Under the pieces are notes generated by a model. It was not told the origin of the DNA. It worked only from the letters and a program-made list of their open reading frames with translations, and did no database searches. Source: Scalesia atractyloides (lineage: Eukaryota > Streptophyta > Magnoliopsida > Asterales > Asteraceae). Taken from it: DNA of 64,000 nucleotides. The DNA lies in contig CAMTDV010000013.1 of assembly GCA_947069175.1 (NCBI GenBank), forward strand, positions 27,407,857 through 27,471,856. The letters run 5' to 3'. A program made the translations under genes and the position numbers. Numbering within the stretch: the stretch's first letter is position 1; every line of letters starts with the position of its first letter. Shown piece by piece: positions 59,383 to 64,000 of the stretch.

Positions 59383-59626
59383 GACACACAGTCCAGCGGC
59401 GGACTGTGTGCAAACAATACGCACACACCGTGAGTTCGATCCCTGATACACCCACCCACTCTGTAATAAAGATGTTTTATTTTTCTAACTGAACCGGATT
59501 AACTACGTTAGTTGTTAAGTATAATAAGAATCTGTATATTAACCAAGTTAGACACACAGTCCAGCGGTGGACTGTGTGTAGCGTTAAAGCACAGGTCCCG
59601 GGTTCGAGACCTGTACATGGCACCAG
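59383..59626 (+). other. tRNA-like modules 2 and 3, 3' LTR
   Basis: Modules at 59383-59450 and 59551-59626. The loop of the first reads GCGG with one stem change (CGGACTGTG). Module 3 keeps an extended T arm: ACAGGTC and GACCTGT pair around a loop holding GGTTCGA. Confidence 0.62.
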
Positions 59627-59719
59627 TTCGATGATTTAAAATGTTTTTGAAAATAAAAGAATTTTGAATAAGCTGAGTTAATATATAAGTATAATTAAAA
59701 ACAGAATTATTTCGGGTTA

Positions 59720-59792
59720 GACACGTAGCTCAGTTGGTAGAGCTGCGTGCACGCGTACGGGAGGTCTCGGGTTCGAGCCTCACCCGGCGCAT
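59720..59792 (+). other. tRNA-like module 4, 3' LTR
   Basis: A perfect D arm and A box (TAGCTCAGTTGGTAGAGC) and a B box (GGGTTCGAGCC), about 37 bp apart. Confidence 0.7.
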
Positions 59793-60939
59793 ACAATTAC
59801 ACAAATAAAACCGGTCAACAAGTCAAACGGTCAACGGTCGCAAAAAGTCAACATATTTTTATATTATTTATTTAATTTAATTTAAAAACCAATTAAAAAT
59901 ACTTAAAAATAATGTTTTTAAAGATAGGAAATAGCCTTAAACTCACAAAAATATATCTAAAAATCTTATTAAAATTATTAATAAAATCCACTCATTTACT
60001 ATATTTTTCGTTATTATTTAGGTTAGTTAAATCCCGTTGTTCAATCCTTTCAACTCGTGCGCATCTCACCATCTCCAATCAAACGCACCCAATGTGAGTG
60101 AATCTTTACAAATTCCCCGTTTTAATCACGTTTTTGGGGTGTATCATGTGTCTTGCCACTTATTATACTTAAATCATTATGCATACATCATATCATGAAC
60201 AAATGTGTATTCAGTTTGATTCAATTGTTTGTGTGGTTATTGTTAGATTTAATTCATTATTTTCAGTACATGCAATTTCATAGGCCGCCGCTCCCCATTA
60301 CATTATGAGCGTTGAGCATGTTCCCCATTACATTATGAGCGTGAACCTGGCGTGCCAACATACGATCGGCTCCGTTTGATTGAGCCTTGATCGCACAGAC
60401 ATTTATCATTTTCAGTACATGCAATACGATCGGCTCCGTTTGATTGAGCCTTGATCGCACAGTTTCATTCATGTTATATATTTATGACAAGTTGATATGT
60501 TATGGTATGCTATTGGTATGTTATTGTATGTTATAGTTTGTGGTTAACATTGTTACTGATTGATTATTTACATTTGCTCACTTATGATTATGCACAATTT
60601 TTCCTTGATAAAATAACAAGAAAATCAATTATAAATGTTTATCTAACAAGGTTCACCGCCAACTTATGTTGACCCAAAAACCCCCATTTTTACACATGAT
60701 ACAGGTGAACCAGCTGCAGCCAGAAACACATAGGAATTGGCCTAGAAGAATAAAATGGTTTAGAGCTTGGAATTGTTTAGTTTGTTATTTTTTTCTTTGT
60801 ATTTGTATGGACATGTTTGGATTATTGGGAATGTAATTTTGACTTTAATAAATCTGAAACATATTAGTAAATATCATGAGCTTTGATGATAACCCAATTA
60901 TGCCCCGACTCTTATTCCGCTGCGGGTCGGGGTGTGACA

Positions 60940-60944
60940 ATAAG
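60940..60944. other. Target duplication ATAAG, right
   Basis: ATAAG follows GTGTGACA and matches 49980-49984. ATAAG also ends the internal flank copy, as expected from its origin. Confidence 0.8.
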
Positions 60945-61179
60945 AGTTGCAGGGTGGGAGTGGGTTGGAGGTCACCTGCGACCAGACTGGTTGAAACTTC
61001 CAAAACCCAGATTCAAAACGAAGTTGAAGGTCACCCAGATTCAACCGATGGTTTCGACAATGATGGCGTAGGTCATGTAATTGGTATTGTATCACCTGGT
61101 TTCAGAATTGCTAAAAGCTCTATGACACGTAATCATCTCATCAACCCGTCGTTTGTTTTTCATTTAAGTTGAATTTGTT
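60945..61179. other. Right flank of the chromovirus, no gene supported
   Basis: Continues the target sequence (AGTTGCAGGGTGGGAGTGGG). The 98-codon open frame at 60876-61172 begins inside the LTR and is not credible. Confidence 0.4.
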
Positions 61180-61545
61180 TCCTAAAATGCAGTGTCAAAG
61201 TCGGATTCCAAGTCCTAGTACTTGACGACTACTCGGTACTCTCGGCACCTTAACTTGGAGAGTACTATAAGTCGGCGTTTATAAGCCGGAGACGGTGAAA
61301 CTTGGCCTACTCGGAAAACTCGGTCAACTAATTGGTGGGAACCCTGGAATACTCGACGATTATTCAGAATACTCAGCCTACTCGGTGACTACTCGGAATT
61401 ATGATAATTTTAACATGCATTACACTTATTTTGACACATATATAATATCAAATATTAACTTTCTTTCGAGTACTACTGAGTACTCCCAACTCCTTACTCT
61501 GCTGACCAAGGAGCGCCTAGTGACTTTTGCAACACTTAGAAGGTG
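61180..61545 (-). repeat. ACTCGG-rich dispersed repeat, copy 2
   Basis: Many ACTCGG/CCGAGT words. The minus-strand start (GCAAAAGTCACTAGGCGCTCC, 61512-61533) matches copy 1 at 26424-26540. This copy is longer and reversed relative to copy 1. Confidence 0.5.
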
Positions 61546-62280
61546 AAGACGATGTGTGGGGGGGGGGGAGGCTTATATTGTTAAATAATAATGGTGGAGC
61601 CCATTTGATGTGACAAACAACAAAATTATTCGGTAATTCCGTACAACTTAATCAGTATTTAACTACACAATTTCGTTTAGTAGACTTAACTACGATATGT
61701 TTGAGTCTCATAAGTCTAACAATCTCAAGGCATGCATTATATTTGCATATCACATGATTTTATTCATCGCGTCGCGAAACAATAAAAACTATGTACAAAG
61801 ACCGTTGGTAGATTGTCCTGCTAGACTAGTTATGTCAGCACGGTTCCGGCACTCACCTAAACGACAAGTATATGACTCAGAATTAGGCCCATCATCAAAC
61901 TTATACTAGAACCCATGTGGAAAACAAGTATACATGATAAAGCTTTCTGAAAAATATATAAGCATTTAATTTGTCCGATTGATTCAAGCTGTTAAACTTG
62001 CAAAATTTAATAAACTGACAACAATTTCATAATTGTTGGAGGTGTATAAGATCAAATGATGATGTTAAGCACCATGAAAATATTAAAGACATTGAATATA
62101 TCATGAGAATATGTTAAAACCATTTGCCATACAAAGCTACACAACTTACCGCTAAATATTCCGTAAGTGAAACTAACACCTGATTTAACTTCCGAACACT
62201 TACTAGACATGTTTAGTAAGCTAGTAGGCATTGTTTAACAACATCTCCATATTTAACACGGAATTCAAAAACAACAAGAC
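61546..62280. other. Unassigned interval
   Basis: Contains a run of 11 G at 61558-61568. No gene supported. Confidence 0.35.
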
Positions 62281-62301
62281 CCCCCCCCAAAAAAAAAAAA
62301 A
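62280..62301. repeat. C9 A13 homopolymer pair
   Basis: Nine C followed by thirteen A; prone to length error. Confidence 0.85.
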
Positions 62302-62355
62302 CCGTTCACTCTCCTTAGGGCCCCACATGCTTGTTAATTGGTCAATGTTGGGTAA

Positions 62356-62411
62356 AAGATGCTCTTGTTTAATCTTTGGGTCAAAGATGCTCTTGTTTAA
62401 TCTTTGGATCA
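62356..62411 (+). repeat. 28-bp tandem duplication
   Basis: AAGATGCTCTTGTTTAATC occurs twice, 28 bp apart, with one substitution after it. Confidence 0.75.
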
Positions 62412-63437
62412 AGATTAGGAGGACAGTTATAAGAAAAAGGTCCTTAACTCTTATCCATTCACCACACCACACTTCTCACAACTCAACTCTCTCCATCCTT
62501 CTTTAATTTTTGGCCCAAGCAGCCTCATAATCACTTTCATTTTCAAGTAATCATCAAACCATCTCAAGTGTTCTCCAAGATGCTTCAAGATGATCTAAGG
62601 TGCATGTAAGCATAAGGAAGCTTTTATCCATCACTTTGAGCTTTTATCCAAGACTTGAAGCTTCACCTTCTTCTTCACTTCATCTTGTATTCTTCCCTAG
62701 CCACTAGTGCTAGTATGATTCCATTCTACACTTTATTTCACTTCTTGTTACATAAGGATCATAAATGTACAAGTTGTTCATCAAGAACACCAAGATAAAA
62801 ATAAGTGAAAACCTAACTAAACAACATAATCTAACTTAAAATAAGTGATCTTTGTGTTGTTTTTGTTATGAATCCAGTGTTGATGGTTATAGATCTGGAA
62901 AAATATAACATATACGCTTGCTAGAAATTATTAAAAGTATAGATCTAGCAAGTATACATGTAGATCTACTAAAATATATAAACAAAAGTATGATTAACAT
63001 GATGATCTTAAAAATGGTTTTCAGAAGTATGTTTAATGATGTTATAAGTTTCCATGACATTTTTAAAGCTGTAAAGATTCAAGTTCATAAATTTGGGTTT
63101 TAAAAGAATGTATAAAAGTATGGTAACAACTAGATCTAAACTTTTTTATAGAAATTTATGTTCATCATTCTTGTTGAAAAATATAAAGTTTATGTTGTTG
63201 TGGTTGTTCCATGTTGATAAGTTTTGAAAATTGATTTTTGAAAAAGTTGTTAAATTTGAAAAAGTCCATATTTTAGAGCAAATTTTGGCAAATTTTTTAT
63301 AGAAATATAAGCGTGTTTAAACAAAGATTTTACAAGTTAATATAGTTTAAAAACACTAAACATGATGTTACAAAGTTTTGGGCTAAAGAGTAAGTTTAGA
63401 AAACTAGTTATTTAATTACTATATAATTTATAAATGG

Positions 63438-63440
<3 letters not shown>
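62412..63440. other. Unassigned AT-rich interval
   Basis: About 1 kb with CTTCAAG/CTTTTATCC-rich text at 62560-62680 that resembles an LTR leader, but no borders, primer site or gene are recognisable. Confidence 0.3.

Positions 63441-63473
<33 letters not shown>
63441..63473. repeat. (TA)n microsatellite
   Basis: About 16 TA units, followed at once by AGGGTAGGGTTCTTGAGTG, the start of a repeat-like segment. Confidence 0.9.
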
Positions 63474-63480
<7 letters not shown>

Positions 63481-64000
63481 GTTCTTGAGTGAACACTAGG
63501 TTGAGAGTGAACTGTGTGAACTAATCTGAGCCATTGGATTATATCTTCTAGAGATTTTAAACAATGACAAGATTGTAATTATAATGTTGTAACTTCCCTT
63601 TAAATTATTTGACAAAAGGGTATTTGCATCTTTTGTAAATTGAATTTATTAAACAATATAATCAAAATTCCTAAAATCTTGCTAGTTTCCGTATATACAA
63701 GATACACAGTTGTTAGTGTATACACATGTGTACAATCTCGATAGTATTATCTTATACAAGATACACAGATGTTAGTTTATACACATGTGTATAGTCTTGC
63801 TAACTATCAATTTTATACAAGATACACAGCTATTAGTTTATACACATATGTACTTGAATAAGACACGTGTATAAATCTGGTTTATACCGACCTTTGGAAA
63901 CAAGACGTAATTATACACAAGTGTATAAGTCTTGTATATACTGACATGTATACACATATTAAAAAAACATAATTTAATTCGGTTTAATATTTAATTTTAA
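63474..64000. repeat. MITE-like segment with TATACAAGATACACAG tandem repeats
   Basis: The start (GGGTTCTTGAGTGAACAC, GAGCCATTGGATT) resembles common dicot non-autonomous repeats. Then TATACAAGATACACAG units occur at 63694, 63753 and 63814 (periods 59 and 61 bp), each followed by a TATACACATRTGTA palindrome. More decayed copies continue to the window edge. Confidence 0.55.

Larger units (their letters stand above)
49985..60939 (+). mobile_element. Chromovirus-type Ty3 retrotransposon, Tekay-like
   Basis: A 10.95-kb element: 2.65-kb LTRs (TGTAACA...TGTGACA), an initiator tRNA-Met-type primer site, gag with two zinc knuckles, protease, RT, RNase H, integrase and a C-terminal chromodomain-like tail (FTWEREDSMREKYPHLF). 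Integrase following RNase H, plus that tail, place it in the chromoviruses; the Tekay/Del branch is an inference from tail and LTR length. The two LTRs are very similar, so insertion was recent, yet the coding region has at least five frame breaks. A copy of the left flank lies where the polypurine tract should be. Confidence 0.9.
58273..60939 (+). repeat. Chromovirus 3' LTR
   Basis: 2667 bp, the near-identical partner of the 5' LTR. Differences include CTGGGACTCG for CCGGGACTCG in module 1 and an extra ATGGACATT-containing block near 59063. Confidence 0.92.

Noticed and set aside
17173..59792. Functional tRNA genes
   Set aside because: A and B boxes are good, but acceptor stems and anticodon arms do not fold convincingly, and all copies sit at fixed places inside LTRs.

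Overview
This window is nuclear DNA from a dicot plant. Gag, pol and leader sequences resemble those I know from Asteraceae repeats (lettuce, sunflower, chrysanthemum relatives); the family assignment is inference, because no marker gene is present. About 85% or more of the window is retrotransposon or other repeat. I support only two host genes: a P-class pentatricopeptide repeat (PPR) gene at 22918-24362 (+) with an N-terminal frame break, and a 98-codon single-pass membrane protein at 27039-27335 (-).

Left third (1-19846): a Ty1/copia element on the minus strand (5' LTR at 19615-19846, leader, decayed gag, then off the left edge). It has been opened twice. A 13.1-kb Athila-type Ty3 element (3338-16473, +) sits in its leader, with LTRs of about 1.28 kb, target duplication AGATC, a tRNA-Asp-type primer site, decayed gag-pol and an env-like third ORF. 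A solo LTR of a second Ty3 family (16986-19605, target duplication GATAC) sits inside the copia primer-binding site itself.

Middle (19847-28680): unassigned DNA, a 39-bp minisatellite, a foldback-type element with long terminal inverted repeats and an ACACAATG-rich core (21276-22290), the two host genes, and an LTR-like promoter segment.

Array (29087-46486): 17.4 kb of head-to-tail monomers of about 1.34 kb. Each monomer is a decayed copy of the reverse transcriptase-RNase H segment of a copia pol gene, so a coding fragment has become a satellite. The many 67- and 72-codon ORFs in it are relics, not genes. Two partial repeats share one deletion junction, one monomer has lost about 160 bp, and the core is more uniform than the flanks.

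Right part (46487-64000): a relative of the 21-kb foldback element, a minus-strand solo LTR (47688-48816, target duplication CATGT), a tRNA-type SINE-like segment, then a chromovirus-type Ty3 element (49985-60939, target duplication ATAAG) with 2.65-kb LTRs and frameshifted gag-pol. Its LTRs are the same family as the solo LTR at 17-19.6 kb. Every copy carries four tRNA-like or B-box/hairpin modules, the most unusual signal in the window. A 155-bp copy of the left flank of this element also lies between its pol gene and its right LTR. The last 3 kb hold simple repeats and short tandem repeats, with no recognisable gene.

Coordinates of decayed domains are approximate. All family names come from motif reading, not from a search.
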